Source of the DNA: Flavobacterium sp. CECT 9288 | Lineage (GTDB): Bacteria > Bacteroidota > Bacteroidia > Flavobacteriales > Flavobacteriaceae | Direction: 5' to 3' | DNA: 64,000 bases | Assembly: GCF_918731615.1 (NCBI RefSeq) | Contig: NZ_OU957226.1 | Coordinates: forward strand, 2,357,501 to 2,421,500 | In this document: positions 33,582 to 42,956 of the stretch, piece by piece | Layout: the number at the start of each line of letters is the position of its first letter | Numbering within the stretch: the first letter of the stretch is position 1 | Made by a program: the position numbers and the translations under genes | Notes under the pieces: generated by a model | What the model was told of the DNA's origin: nothing | Database searches by the model: none | What the model saw: the letters and a program-made list of their open reading frames with translations, nothing else

Positions 33582-36050
33582 TTACAACTTAGCAGTCAAT
33601 TTCACATTAAAAACTCGTGTGGTCATGTAATTTGGTATTGCATATTGATTTTTAGAATATACGTCCCTAACCCAAGTATTTGTAATAGCATTTTGATTGT
33701 TAAAAAGATTAAAAATTTCTAATCCTAGAGCTAATTCTTTACAATCTTTAAATAAACCCGAACTTCTTTTCTTTGTGGTATTATCAATAAATACTTTAGA
33801 AAAGCCTACATCAACTCTACGGTAATCATTCAATCGGTTTTGATACAAATAAGGATCTGCATAAGATGGTGATCCGCCTGGTAATCCCGTATTGTAGACT
33901 AAATTCAAATACAATTTTACACTTGGAATATTAGGCATGTAATCTTGAAAAAGCATCGCAAACTTCAATCTTTGGTCTGTTGGTCTAGCAATAAATCCAC
34001 GGTCATTGCTATTTTCCTCGGTTTTTAAATACCCAAAACTGATCCACGATTCGGTTCCGGGTACAAACTCACCATTCAAACGCACATCTACACCTTGGGC
34101 GTAAGCCACTGCATTGTTATTAGCTGCATAGCGTATGCGTACATTATCAATCGTGTAAATATTAGCATCCGTTATAGATTTGTAATATACTTCAGAAAGT
34201 AACTTAAAAGGACGATCCCACAATTTAAAACTATAGTCATTCCCTAAGACAATATGAAAAGATTGTTGCGCTTTAGTGTTGGGCTGTACAATGCCGTCTC
34301 CATCCCTAAGCTCTCTATAGAAAGGCGGTTGATGATAAAGACCTCCAGAAATACGAAAAACAACATCTTGTTTCCAATTTGGTTTAATGGCAAACTGAGC
34401 TCTTGGACTTATTGTAAATTGAGACTTACCCAATGAACTGGCGCCAGAAACTTCCCAATTGTGCATTCGGATTCCTGCATTATACCAAACTTCATTCGTT
34501 CCTAAATTTGATTTTAAACTCCATTGTCCGTAACCTGAAAACCGATTTATAGAATTGAAATTTGTAGCTCGTATGTCTTGATAAGGAACCAACTGTCCCG
34601 TGTAAGGAGTATAAGGCTGATCGTTTTTTGGCAAATTTAAAATAGGTGGATTCAAAGCAAAACCAGCAGAATCAATGACCTCCCACTCTATTATTCTATC
34701 TCTAATAGATTCACGAGTATACTTAACACCCCATTCTATTTGGCTGTTTTTCCAGTCCTGAAATCCTTTTATTTCAGTATTTACAATTAAGGCATCAAGA
34801 TCATTCCTCGCGTGACTTAGCTGTGATCCAATACCTCTTGTGAATGAAACGTCACCTAGAGTTTCTGAACCAATATTAGTATCTACTTCACCCAGTCTAT
34901 ATTGCGCCAATATATCAAAATATTCTTGTTCTAACGTATGGAAGATGGAACCTATAAATTTTAACGTAAAATTATCCGAAACATTAAAGACTGATTTTAT
35001 TGCTCCAAAATAAGTATCGTATTTGTCTTTCTCTTGTCCCTCATAAAAAACCGTAAGTGCCATAGGGCTGTCAAGTGTTCCAAAATTTGAAACGCGTGAT
35101 AAAGGACGATATTGGTATTTATTTTGAGAAATGTTTCCTAAAAAACTCCACTGCCATTTAGCCGAAGCCTGATAATTAATATTGGTTTGAATATCAGCAA
35201 ACGTTGGTGTAAAATTAGTTTGCGTTTCCTGACTGTTCACAAGTAGTGAATTATTTCTATAGCGTAATCCTGTTACAGCTGACCATTTTTTATCTTTAGA
35301 AACCGCATCAACAGCTATGCTTCCGCCAAGAAAACTAGCTTCAAGGCTTGCGCCAAAAGTGGTTGGCTTTCTATAAGTAATATCTAATACCGAAGACAGT
35401 TTGTCTCCGTACTTTGCTTGAAAACCTCCAGCAGAGAAATCGACATTATGAACCAAATCAGTATTGGTAAAACTCAAACCTTCTTGCTGACCTGAGCGAA
35501 TCAAAAATGGACGATAGACTTCAATCTCGTTTACATAGACTAAATTTTCATCATAATTCCCACCACGCACAGCATATTGGGTGCTTAACTCATTATTGGA
35601 ATTCACACCTGGCAAGGATTTTAAAATATTTTCAACTCCTGCATTGGCACCCGGAATTTTTCGAATCATTTCGGGTTCTAGATTTACTATTCCCTGAACC
35701 ACACTCCTATTCCCAGTCACTACAACAACCTCTCCCATTTGCTCTGCCTGACTGTTCATTATAGGGTTAAATTCCTTTTGCTCATTAGCCTCAAGCATAA
35801 AAACAACAGTAATTTTTTTAAGAGAAACGTGTGTAAAAACAACTGTTACTTTTTGATTTGCCGGGACTTTAACATCATAAAAACCATTCTCATTAGACTG
35901 TGTATTAAAACCGTCAAATGTAATATTGACATTTTCTAAAGGTTGCTTGTTTTCATTCAAAACAATACCGCGAATTCTTGCAGTTTGTGCAGTTGAAGAA
36001 AAACCAAGACAAATAATCGATAAAAGAAAAAAGAATTTAGTGGTACTCAA
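33582..36050 (-). CDS. TonB-dependent outer-membrane receptor with N-terminal carboxypeptidase-regulatory domain
   Basis: An 822-residue outer-membrane transporter. A signal peptide is followed by an Ig-like CarboxypepD_reg domain (about 23-105; RIRGIVLNENKQPLENVNIT), a plug domain (VPGANAG-type LKSLPGVNSNNELSTQYAVR) and a 22-strand-type beta-barrel ending in VFNVKLTAKL with a terminal hydrophobic strand. No SusD gene lies beside it, so it is not a glycan-utilisation pair; the substrate (metal chelate, peptide or vitamin) is unknown. It starts 11 bases after the M23 peptidase stop and is probably co-transcribed with it. Confidence 0.92.
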   Translation of the reverse strand: MSTTKFFFLLSIICLGFSSTAQTARIRGIVLNENKQPLENVNITFDGFNTQSNENGFYDVKVPANQKVTVVFTHVSLKKITVVFMLEANEQKEFNPIMNSQAEQMGEVVVVTGNRSVVQGIVNLEPEMIRKIPGANAGVENILKSLPGVNSNNELSTQYAVRGGNYDENLVYVNEIEVYRPFLIRSGQQEGLSFTNTDLVHNVDFSAGGFQAKYGDKLSSVLDITYRKPTTFGASLEASFLGGSIAVDAVSKDKKWSAVTGLRYRNNSLLVNSQETQTNFTPTFADIQTNINYQASAKWQWSFLGNISQNKYQYRPLSRVSNFGTLDSPMALTVFYEGQEKDKYDTYFGAIKSVFNVSDNFTLKFIGSIFHTLEQEYFDILAQYRLGEVDTNIGSETLGDVSFTRGIGSQLSHARNDLDALIVNTEIKGFQDWKNSQIEWGVKYTRESIRDRIIEWEVIDSAGFALNPPILNLPKNDQPYTPYTGQLVPYQDIRATNFNSINRFSGYGQWSLKSNLGTNEVWYNAGIRMHNWEVSGASSLGKSQFTISPRAQFAIKPNWKQDVVFRISGGLYHQPPFYRELRDGDGIVQPNTKAQQSFHIVLGNDYSFKLWDRPFKLLSEVYYKSITDANIYTIDNVRIRYAANNNAVAYAQGVDVRLNGEFVPGTESWISFGYLKTEENSNDRGFIARPTDQRLKFAMLFQDYMPNIPSVKLYLNLVYNTGLPGGSPSYADPYLYQNRLNDYRRVDVGFSKVFIDNTTKKRSSGLFKDCKELALGLEIFNLFNNQNAITNTWVRDVYSKNQYAIPNYMTTRVFNVKLTAKL

Positions 36051-36061
36051 TTGATTTGGAT

Positions 36062-37759
36062 TTATTTTTTCTGACCTCTATAAAAACGCGTTTCAAAAGT
36101 AGTTGAATTTCCCATATTATCAGTAACGTCTACTTTTAAAATATTAGCACCCTCTTGTAAAAATTCTGGATTGAAAATATGAGTGATTTTTCGAGTTTTA
36201 TTATCGTATTCAAAAAGCACCCATTTCCCATTCAAGTATCCGTTATAGGTTTTAATTCCGGATAAAGCATCACTTATAGTAAGCTGCAAAGACTTTTGCT
36301 CATTAATCCATTTGCCTTCAATAGGATTTGCCATCGTTACTGTAGGCGCCACCGTGTCTGATACCAACTTGTAATTTCCCAAAACCTTTACTTTCGTAGA
36401 AAAAACACTATCCTTTCTGTAAGTAGAATTGTAACTTACTTTACCGCCTTGCACTTTGCCAATAAACATTTTTTGACGTTGCTCTTCAGTACTCTTTGCA
36501 TCTTCAATTGTAATTGTAAAATTAGAATGAGCTGGAACAGTATCATCATGTAAAAACAAAGTATCATTAACCACATTAAAATTCATATTGAAATCTTCAT
36601 AAAAAGTGCCTGCAGGAAAAAATACTGACATGTTTCCAAGTTCAAAATTACTGTCATTTAACGCTTTTACAAAATATTTAGACTGCGGCTGATCTGTGCC
36701 AATAATTGTAGGTAACAAATCATAATGTATGGGTATAGAAATGGTTCTCTTATTACCAAAATAATCTGAAACTTCAATTCTATATAATGAGGCTAAGTTA
36801 GGAGAAACCTGCAAAACCCCTTTATTTTCATCGGCTTGTATAAAACGTAAATCATAAGGAGCTTTCATAAAAAGTTTTTGCACTCGCTGTTGCATTTTTT
36901 TATATCGAGAATAATCAATTAAAGCATTGATATACCTCATATCAGTAAAAGAATAGGTATTAAATTCATACCCAAAATTTGGTTTGCCGTTCAAAAATGT
37001 TTGAACCTTATAAACACCATTATTATTAAATGACACATCATCAATGTCATGAGCTGTTATACCAAAACCAATCACACCATTTGACAAGACTTTATCAGCC
37101 ATGTACGTTCCATCTTTTTGTAAAGAAACGTTCAACAAAACAGGGCGCTTTGCATTATTTACGGTAGTTTTACTATCAAGAGGATAGACATAAACACCCG
37201 TAACAATAGGCTTTTTAGTGTCTTTTAAAAAAGCATCAAAACCAAAAAGTAGTGGGTTTATAACAAATTCTGTTTTTGTATCTCTAAATTCAAAATGCAA
37301 ATGTGGACCTTCAGAAGCTCCTGTATTTCCAGACAAAGCAATCACATCTCCTTTTTTTACAGGCAATTCTTCAGGTTTTAAAAACATTTCAATCTCAAAA
37401 GATTGCTCTTTATAGTGAGTTTTTTTTATGTACGATTCAATTTCACCTTCAGCCTTATTTAAATGCCCATAAACAGAAGTATACCCATTAGGATGATTAA
37501 TATAAATTGTTTTTCCGTTACCAAAAGTAGAAATTTTAATTCTAGACACATATCCATCAGCTACGGCATAAACCTTTAAACCTTCCTTTTGTTGGGTTTT
37601 CAAATCAAAACCCGCATGAAAATGATTGGGTCTTAATTCCCCAAAATTTCCAGACAATTGCATAGGAATATCAAGAGGTGAACGAAAATAATCTTTTGGA
37701 TATTCATTTTGCGCTTGAATAGAGCTGCAAAAAAACACAAAAAGGACAAAAAATCTCAT
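36062..37759 (-). CDS. Exported M23-family metallopeptidase
   Basis: A 565-residue protein with a signal peptide (to about residue 17) and an LytM/M23 zinc peptidase domain at about 30-160. The zinc ligands are in HFHAGFDL (His and Asp) and HLHFEF (His), with the glycine-rich KISTFGNGKTIYINHPNGY strand pair and a YGHL motif between. This domain cuts peptide cross-links in peptidoglycan or signals to such enzymes. The remaining 400 residues look like Ig-type beta domains. It shares an operon with the TonB receptor. All metal ligands are present, so it is probably active. Confidence 0.92.
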   Translation of the reverse strand: MRFFVLFVFFCSSIQAQNEYPKDYFRSPLDIPMQLSGNFGELRPNHFHAGFDLKTQQKEGLKVYAVADGYVSRIKISTFGNGKTIYINHPNGYTSVYGHLNKAEGEIESYIKKTHYKEQSFEIEMFLKPEELPVKKGDVIALSGNTGASEGPHLHFEFRDTKTEFVINPLLFGFDAFLKDTKKPIVTGVYVYPLDSKTTVNNAKRPVLLNVSLQKDGTYMADKVLSNGVIGFGITAHDIDDVSFNNNGVYKVQTFLNGKPNFGYEFNTYSFTDMRYINALIDYSRYKKMQQRVQKLFMKAPYDLRFIQADENKGVLQVSPNLASLYRIEVSDYFGNKRTISIPIHYDLLPTIIGTDQPQSKYFVKALNDSNFELGNMSVFFPAGTFYEDFNMNFNVVNDTLFLHDDTVPAHSNFTITIEDAKSTEEQRQKMFIGKVQGGKVSYNSTYRKDSVFSTKVKVLGNYKLVSDTVAPTVTMANPIEGKWINEQKSLQLTISDALSGIKTYNGYLNGKWVLFEYDNKTRKITHIFNPEFLQEGANILKVDVTDNMGNSTTFETRFYRGQKK

Positions 37760-37876
37760 AATTTACATTTTGGCTAAGATAAAAAAAAACAACGGAAACC
37801 AAATGAGAAAAACAAAAATGTACTCCACTGAAATTGAGTTAATTAATTTATTTAATGCAAAAAAAATAATAAATTA

Positions 37877-37906
37877 TTGCAAAATTAAAAAGGAATAGTA
37901 ACTTTG
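37877..37906 (+). promoter_or_regulatory. Bacteroidota-type promoter of the zapB-like/zapA unit
   Basis: TTG at 37877-37879, a spacer of exactly 19 bases and TAACTTTG at 37899-37906. The start codon follows 27 bases later. Confidence 0.82.
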
Positions 37907-37933
37907 TAAGATATGTAATGAAAAGGATAAACA

Positions 37934-38224
37934 ATGAGTACAATTGCAGAAATTATTGATACTCTTGAAAATAAGGTTCTAAAAATTTTCAACAAAATGA
38001 AAACTTTAGAACAAGAAAATCAAGATTTAAAAAACAAATTAATAAGTTCAGCAACCACAATACAAACTCAATCACGAGAGATTGAGGCACTAAAAATGCA
38101 GTATGAAACACTCAAGATGGCAAACTCATTACTGGGCAGTGACGAAAATAAAAGAGATACAAAGCTAAAAATAAATTCATTAATTCGGGAAATTGACTAC
38201 TGTATAGCCCAGCTATCAGATTAA
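37934..38224 (+). CDS. Coiled-coil protein, ZapB-like
   Basis: A 96-residue protein that is almost entirely a predicted coiled coil (heptads across about 5-75, LEQENQDLKNKL in the middle). It directly precedes zapA with 5 bases between them and shares a promoter with it. In enterobacteria the coiled-coil protein ZapB works with ZapA on the FtsZ ring; size, fold and linkage suggest an analogous role here, but sequence similarity to ZapB itself is not evident. Confidence 0.6.
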   Translation: MSTIAEIIDTLENKVLKIFNKMKTLEQENQDLKNKLISSATTIQTQSREIEALKMQYETLKMANSLLGSDENKRDTKLKINSLIREIDYCIAQLSD

Positions 38225-38229
38225 GAAAT

Positions 38230-38523
38230 ATGGACGAAAAGCTAAAAATTAAAATATCAATAGCAGATAGAATCTATCCTTTAACGGTAGATCTTTCTCA
38301 AGAAGAGGGTCTTAGAAGCGCTTCAAAAAAAATTGATATAATGATTAAGCAATTTGAAGAAAACTATGCTGTACGTGATAAACAAGATGTTTTAGCCATG
38401 TGTGCGTTACAATTTGCATCGCAAACAGAACAAAAACAAATTGACAATCAAATAAATGGCGAAGAAACCATGGAGCGAATTAAAAAAATTAACGCACTTT
38501 TAGACCAATATCTCGACAAATAA
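38230..38523 (+). CDS. zapA: Cell division protein ZapA
   Basis: A 97-residue FtsZ-ring protein. The N-terminal KIKISIADRIYPLTVDLSQE matches the short strand pair of ZapA, and a C-terminal coiled coil (about 50-95) provides dimerisation. ZapA bundles FtsZ filaments at midcell. It is encoded just before the candidate 6S RNA, a linkage also known in gammaproteobacteria. Confidence 0.88.
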   Translation: MDEKLKIKISIADRIYPLTVDLSQEEGLRSASKKIDIMIKQFEENYAVRDKQDVLAMCALQFASQTEQKQIDNQINGEETMERIKKINALLDQYLDK

Positions 38524-38547
38524 ACGTTCTTTACAAAAACTAAGATA

Positions 38548-38710
38548 CTGCCTACATTAGTTCATATTTGGTAAACTCAACACTAACAATTTAGAATGAG
38601 CAAATCATCGTTACTATAGCAAGCCAATTCAGTTTGGAAGCTTGAACAACGAGTTAGCTCAAAACTTGTCTTTTCGAGTTTATACAAGCAATCTAATGTA
38701 GGCTTTTTTT
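38548..38710 (+). ncRNA. ssrS: Probable 6S RNA (6S-Flavo type)
   Basis: The 208-bp gap between zapA and rny holds a structured RNA candidate. A perfect 11-bp closing stem, GCCTACATTAG (38550-38560) with CTAATGTAGGC (38693-38703), is followed by a run of T. The interior contains the hairpins CAAGCCAA/TTTGGAAGCTTG and CTTGT/ACAAG around large unpaired stretches, in keeping with the open-bubble shape of 6S RNA, which binds housekeeping RNA polymerase. Its position after zapA matches the zapA-ssrS order in other bacteria. Identification rests on shape and context. Confidence 0.65.
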
Positions 38711-38730
38711 ATATATAAATTTTAACAAAC

Positions 38731-40296
38731 ATGGACAACATATTAACGATCGTTATTACAGGTATTATAGGTATTGCAGCTGGTTTTGGAATCGCAAAAC
38801 TAATTGAGAAAAGCAATATCTCAAACCTTATAAAAAATTCAAAAAAGGAAGCTGCTTCTATACTTAAAGATGCTAACCTAGAAGCCGAAAACATTAAAAA
38901 AGACAAGATTCTTCAGGCAAAAGAAAAATTTATTGAACTTAAAGCTGAACATGAACAAGTAATTCTTGCTCGTGATAAAAAAGTTGCCGAGATAGAAAAA
39001 AGAGTACGTGACAAAGAATCTCAAGTTTCTAATGAATTATCTAAAGCTAAAAAAGTAAATGATGATTTTGAATCGAAAACACAAGAATACACCTCTAAAA
39101 TTGAACATTTAGAAAAGAAACAAGCCGAAATTGATCGTTTACACAAAAGCCAATTACAACAACTTGAAGTCATTTCTGGTCTATCAGCCGAGGAAGCAAA
39201 AAGCCAACTTGTAGAAGGACTAAAAGCAGAGGCAAAAAGTAAAGCCATGTCTCACATACAGGACACTATTGAAGAAGCTAAACTTACTGCACAACAAGAG
39301 GCTAAAAAAATCATTATCAATACAATCCAAAGAGTTGGAACTGAAGAAGCTGTTGAAAACTGCGTATCAGTATTTAATATTGAATCTGATGATGTAAAAG
39401 GTAGAATCATTGGTCGTGAAGGAAGAAATATACGTGCTCTTGAAGCCGCAACCGGTGTTGAAATTATTGTAGATGATACTCCTGAGGCTATTATCCTTTC
39501 TTGTTTTGATCCTGTACGTAGAGAAATTGCACGTTTGGCATTGCATAAACTGGTTACTGACGGACGAATTCACCCAGCACGAATTGAAGAAGTTGTTGCA
39601 AAAACAGCAAAGCAAATTGACGATGAAATTATTGAGGTTGGAAAACGTACTGTAATTGATCTTGGTATTCATGGTTTACACCCTGAATTGATAAAGGTTG
39701 TGGGTAGAATGAAATACCGTTCTTCTTATGGACAAAACTTACTACAACACTCGAGAGAAGTTTCTAAACTATGTGGTATCATGGCCGCAGAACTAGGATT
39801 GAATGTAAAACTAGCTAAAAGAGCTGGATTATTGCACGATATAGGTAAAGTTCCTGATACTGAAAGTGATTTACCACACGCATTATTAGGAATGCAATGG
39901 GCTGAGAAATATGGTGAGAAAGAAGAAGTTTGTAACGCAATAGGTGCGCACCATGACGAGATAGAAATGAAATCTTTACTTTCACCTATAATTCAGGTTT
40001 GTGACGCAATTTCAGGAGCAAGACCTGGAGCACGTAGACAAGTTCTTGATTCTTACATTCAACGTTTAAAAGATCTTGAAGAAGTTGCCTACGGATTTAA
40101 TGGCGTGAAAAATGCTTATGCCATCCAAGCTGGTAGAGAACTTCGTGTAATTGTAGAAAGCGAAAAAGTATCAGATGAAAATGCCGCTAATTTATCTTTT
40201 GATATTTCACAAAAAATTCAAACCGAGATGACCTATCCAGGACAAGTAAAAGTTACCGTAATTCGTGAAACAAGAGCTGTAAATATTGCCAAGTAA
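38731..40296 (+). CDS. rny: Ribonuclease Y
   Basis: A 521-residue membrane-anchored endoribonuclease that starts mRNA decay. One N-terminal membrane helix (about 4-22) is followed by a long coiled coil (about 25-210), a KH RNA-binding domain ([20 protein letters not shown]), and an HD domain with the metal motif LLHDIGK and a later AHHDE. Length and order are those of the family. It follows the 6S RNA terminator by 20 bases. A hairpin terminator lies at 40317-40364. Confidence 0.95.
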   Translation: MDNILTIVITGIIGIAAGFGIAKLIEKSNISNLIKNSKKEAASILKDANLEAENIKKDKILQAKEKFIELKAEHEQVILARDKKVAEIEKRVRDKESQVSNELSKAKKVNDDFESKTQEYTSKIEHLEKKQAEIDRLHKSQLQQLEVISGLSAEEAKSQLVEGLKAEAKSKAMSHIQDTIEEAKLTAQQEAKKIIINTIQRVGTEEAVENCVSVFNIESDDVKGRIIGREGRNIRALEAATGVEIIVDDTPEAIILSCFDPVRREIARLALHKLVTDGRIHPARIEEVVAKTAKQIDDEIIEVGKRTVIDLGIHGLHPELIKVVGRMKYRSSYGQNLLQHSREVSKLCGIMAAELGLNVKLAKRAGLLHDIGKVPDTESDLPHALLGMQWAEKYGEKEEVCNAIGAHHDEIEMKSLLSPIIQVCDAISGARPGARRQVLDSYIQRLKDLEEVAYGFNGVKNAYAIQAGRELRVIVESEKVSDENAANLSFDISQKIQTEMTYPGQVKVTVIRETRAVNIAK

Positions 40297-40316
40297 AATA
40301 TTAAATTCTATAAAAA

Positions 40317-40364
40317 AATTCCAAATGCCAATACTAATTTATTGGAATTTGGAATTTTTTTTTT
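40317..40364 (+). terminator. Terminator after rny
   Basis: Long hairpin AAATTCCAAATGCCAATA with TATTGGAATTTGGAATTT (one bulge), followed by a run of about ten T. Confidence 0.85.
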
Positions 40365-40376
40365 GAAGTTCAATTT

Positions 40377-41273
40377 CTACTTCCTAGGGTGAAAACTATT
40401 AATTACTTCAGTCAAAAATGTTCGATCAAGGTGCACGTATATTTCAGTGGTTGTAATAGACTCGTGTCCTAACATGAGTTGTATAGCACGTAAATCGGCA
40501 CCATTTTCTAGTAAATGAGTTGCGAATGAATGCCTAAGTGTATGAGGACTTATGGTTTTATTGAGATCAATAGAAACGGCTAAATTTTTTATAATAGTAA
40601 AAATCATAGCCCGTGTAAGTTGTTTTCCTCTTCTATTTAAAAAAAGAGTATCCTCAAAACCTTTTTGAATAGTGATATGGGTTCTTACGGTATTTTTATA
40701 AAGGAGAATGTATTTTTGAGTAACATTACTAATTGGGACTAAACGTTGTTTATTTCCTTTACCCGTGATTTTGATAAAGCCTTCCTCAAAAAACAAATCC
40801 GATATCTTTAATGTTACCAACTCCGAGACTCTTAAACCACAACCATACAATGTTTCTAGCATGGCACGATTGCGTTCGCCCTCATTAGTAGACAGGTCAA
40901 TTGCCTGTATTAAACGATCAATTTCTTCTACTGTAAGCGTGTCAGGAAGTTTTCGACCAGTTTTGGGTGTTTCAATTAGCTCCATAGGATCATCGTTGCG
41001 ATAATCTTCAAAAACTAAATATTTAAAAAAGCTTTTTAAACCCGAGATAATACGAGCTTGCGATCTTGGATTTACCTCTTTAGCTACGCTGTAAATAAAT
41101 TGCTGGATGGTTTCGTCAGTAATTTTTAAAGGCGATACGACAATTTCATTTTGAAATAAAAAAAGCAATAAACGCTCTAAATCAAACGAGTAATTTTCAA
41201 CGGTATTCTTTGACAATCCCCGCTCAATCTTTAAGTACGACTGATAACTTTTTATAATACTATCCCAATTCAT
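40377..41273 (-). CDS. xerD: Tyrosine recombinase XerD
   Basis: A 298-residue site-specific recombinase for chromosome dimer resolution at dif. The N-terminal SAM-like core-binding domain opens SYQSYLKIERGLSKNTVENY. The catalytic domain shows Arg in GCGLRVSEL, the HTLRHSFATHLLENGAD block, LGHESITTTEIY with His and the nucleophile Tyr. The upstream ATG at 41303 falls in the T-run of the neighbouring terminator, so the ATG at 41273 (MNWDSIIKSY) is preferred. This is a housekeeping recombinase, not a sign of a mobile element. Confidence 0.92.
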   Translation of the reverse strand: MNWDSIIKSYQSYLKIERGLSKNTVENYSFDLERLLLFLFQNEIVVSPLKITDETIQQFIYSVAKEVNPRSQARIISGLKSFFKYLVFEDYRNDDPMELIETPKTGRKLPDTLTVEEIDRLIQAIDLSTNEGERNRAMLETLYGCGLRVSELVTLKISDLFFEEGFIKITGKGNKQRLVPISNVTQKYILLYKNTVRTHITIQKGFEDTLFLNRRGKQLTRAMIFTIIKNLAVSIDLNKTISPHTLRHSFATHLLENGADLRAIQLMLGHESITTTEIYVHLDRTFLTEVINSFHPRK

Positions 41274-41307
41274 ACTTACAAAGGAACGTAATTTTTTAAG
41301 CATAAAA

Positions 41308-41332
41308 AAACCTCCTTTTTAAAGAGGAGGTT
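41308..41332 (-). terminator. Terminator of the first beta-barrel gene
   Basis: AACCTCC/GGAGGTT hairpin with a minus-strand run of seven T, 21 bases after the stop at 41354. It insulates xerD from this gene. Confidence 0.82.
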
Positions 41333-41353
41333 ATAACATTATCTTTATTCTTA

Positions 41354-41971
41354 CTAGAATTTGTAAGCTAAAGAAAGAGAAAGAACTGAGTTTGTAATTT
41401 TTGAATCATCACCAGCTTCTGTTTTACCAATATTTGCCAACCCTAAATTATATCTTAAACCTGCAGATATATTTTTAGTAAAATCGTAACCAGCTCCAAA
41501 ATTCAAACCAAAATCAACCGATTCAAAATTATCTTTTACATCATCTTCAGCCTCGTTACTATTTACTTTGGCAACAGTCTTTGCACTTAATAAAAATCCT
41601 ATTTGTGGTCCTACTTCTAAATTGAACTTTTCAGCAGCATAATATTTCATCATAACTGGAATGTTTAGATAAGATAAATTTATACTTACATCTCCAGTGT
41701 AAATTTGGTTATCAACTACAACTTCAAAATCATCTGTTTTTGCTCCTTGCATAGAATATAATAATTCAGGTTGTAAAGAAACTTTTTCAGATAATTTTAC
41801 CTCTACAAAACCACCTACATTTAACCCTGCCTTAGATTTTAAATCCAAACCATCAGTATCTCCTGCAAATGTTGCAAGATTTAAACCTCCTTTTATTCCA
41901 AATTTTGCTTCTTGAGCATTAGCAAACCCAAAAGCACATACAGCCGCAACTGTTAAAATAATTTTTTTCAT
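41354..41971 (-). CDS. Outer-membrane beta-barrel protein (PorT-like), paralogue 1
   Basis: A 205-residue porin-family protein: signal peptide MKKIILTVAAVCAFGFANA, then alternating amphipathic strands of an eight-strand-type barrel (KFGIKGGLNLATFAGD, VQPELLYSMQGAKTD-like segments) and a terminal strand ending YKF. It is closely similar to the product at 42348-42956 and shares layout with that at 43455-44018. The ligand is unknown. The 376-bp gap upstream holds a perfect inverted repeat (42031-42072) and a box shared with the neighbour (42140-42152). Confidence 0.88.
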   Translation of the reverse strand: MKKIILTVAAVCAFGFANAQEAKFGIKGGLNLATFAGDTDGLDLKSKAGLNVGGFVEVKLSEKVSLQPELLYSMQGAKTDDFEVVVDNQIYTGDVSINLSYLNIPVMMKYYAAEKFNLEVGPQIGFLLSAKTVAKVNSNEAEDDVKDNFESVDFGLNFGAGYDFTKNISAGLRYNLGLANIGKTEAGDDSKITNSVLSLSLAYKF

Positions 41972-42030
41972 TTTGTTTTTTATTTGTTAAAATAGTACTC
42001 AAAATTAAATAAACAATTAATCTTAAAAAA

Positions 42031-42072
42031 CTTTTTTATACTATTTTTCTAATTTAAAATAGTATAAAAAAG
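42031..42072. repeat. Perfect 17-bp inverted repeat upstream of beta-barrel gene 1
   Basis: Arms CTTTTTTATACTATTTT (42031-42047) and its exact complement (42056-42072) with an 8-base spacer, 60 bases before the start codon. It could be an mRNA leader hairpin, an operator or an attenuator. It has no equal upstream of the paralogue. Confidence 0.75.
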
Positions 42073-42139
42073 TAATAACAGAAGTACTAAAAAATGATAA
42101 AAAACTATTAATCAATACATTACAAAACAACTATGTCAG

Positions 42140-42152
42140 GGAAATTAGTGAG
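42140..42152 (-). promoter_or_regulatory. Box shared by the upstream regions of two paralogues, copy 1
   Basis: GGAAATTAGTGAG lies 169 bases from the start of beta-barrel gene 1, in about 50 bp of wider similarity to the region near 43135. It may be a regulatory site or a trace of the gene duplication. Confidence 0.4.
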
Positions 42153-42301
42153 CTAAATATTAGCATATAAGTTTATTGCAAATTAAGATAAAACTTATAA
42201 AAACACTGATTAAAGTTTCTTTTAAACCATAGCTAGATACTGCTTTGACTAGAATATAATAAACTAATAAACTCAAGAAAACACACTTTAAAGCATAAAA
42301 A

Positions 42302-42325
42302 AACCCCCTTTATTAAAAGGAGGTT
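42302..42325 (-). terminator. Terminator of beta-barrel gene 2
   Basis: AACCCCCTT with AAAGGAGGTT (one mismatch) and a minus-strand T-run, 23 bases after the stop. It resembles the terminator of the paralogue at 41308-41332, as expected of a tandem duplication. Confidence 0.78.
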
Positions 42326-42347
42326 AGAAATATATTATATTTTAATA

Positions 42348-42956
42348 TTAGAATTTATATCCAAAAGATAAAGATAAAACGCTGTTATTAAGCTTAGAAT
42401 CATCTCCAGCTTCAAATTTGCCAATATTAGATAAACCTAGGTTATATCTAAGACCTAAAGATAATTTTTCTGTCAAATCATATCCTGCTCCGAAATTTAA
42501 ACCAAAATCAATTGATTCAAAGTCGTCTTTAACATCTTCTTTTCCAGATTCAGTAACTCCCGATTCAGTTGCAGTAAAATCAGCTTTTGCTGAAGTTAAA
42601 AATCCAATTTGCGGTCCAAATTCCAAACTAAATTTGTCAGCAGCATAATATTTAGCCATTACTGGGATATTAAGGTAGGATAAATTATATTTAACTTCTG
42701 CAGAAAAACCAGAACCTGATTCCTCAAACTTTGTACCTTGTGTAGAGAACAATAATTCAGGTTGAACAGAAAATTTATCTGAAACCTTAATTTCTACAAA
42801 ACCTCCAACATTGAAGCCAATTTTTGAAGAATTATCTTCAACATCTCCAGAAATGTTCGCAAGGTTTAATCCTCCTTTAACACCAAATTTTGTTTCTTGT
42901 GCATTAGCAAATCCGAAAGCAAATACAGCCGCAACTGTTAAAATAATTTTTTTCAT
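42348..42956 (-). CDS. Outer-membrane beta-barrel protein (PorT-like), paralogue 2
   Basis: A 202-residue porin-family protein. The signal peptide MKKIILTVAAVFAFGFANA differs from that of paralogue 1 by one residue, and the strands KFGVKGGLNLANISGD, YLNIPVMAKYYAADKFSLEF and FGLNFGAGYDL are nearly shared. The ATG at 42956 is preferred; the frame extends to 43007, but that part is a poly-Lys run before the signal peptide. A minus-strand TATATTTG lies at 42994-43001, preceded by a T-tract instead of a clear TTG. The two genes are a recent tandem duplication, with differences clustered in the loops. Confidence 0.88.
   Translation of the reverse strand: MKKIILTVAAVFAFGFANAQETKFGVKGGLNLANISGDVEDNSSKIGFNVGGFVEIKVSDKFSVQPELLFSTQGTKFEESGSGFSAEVKYNLSYLNIPVMAKYYAADKFSLEFGPQIGFLTSAKADFTATESGVTESGKEDVKDDFESIDFGLNFGAGYDLTEKLSLGLRYNLGLSNIGKFEAGDDSKLNNSVLSLSFGYKF

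Noticed and set aside
40377-41273. Tyrosine recombinase as a sign of a mobile element
   Set aside because: Sequence and length are those of housekeeping XerD, and no att sites or cargo lie beside it.
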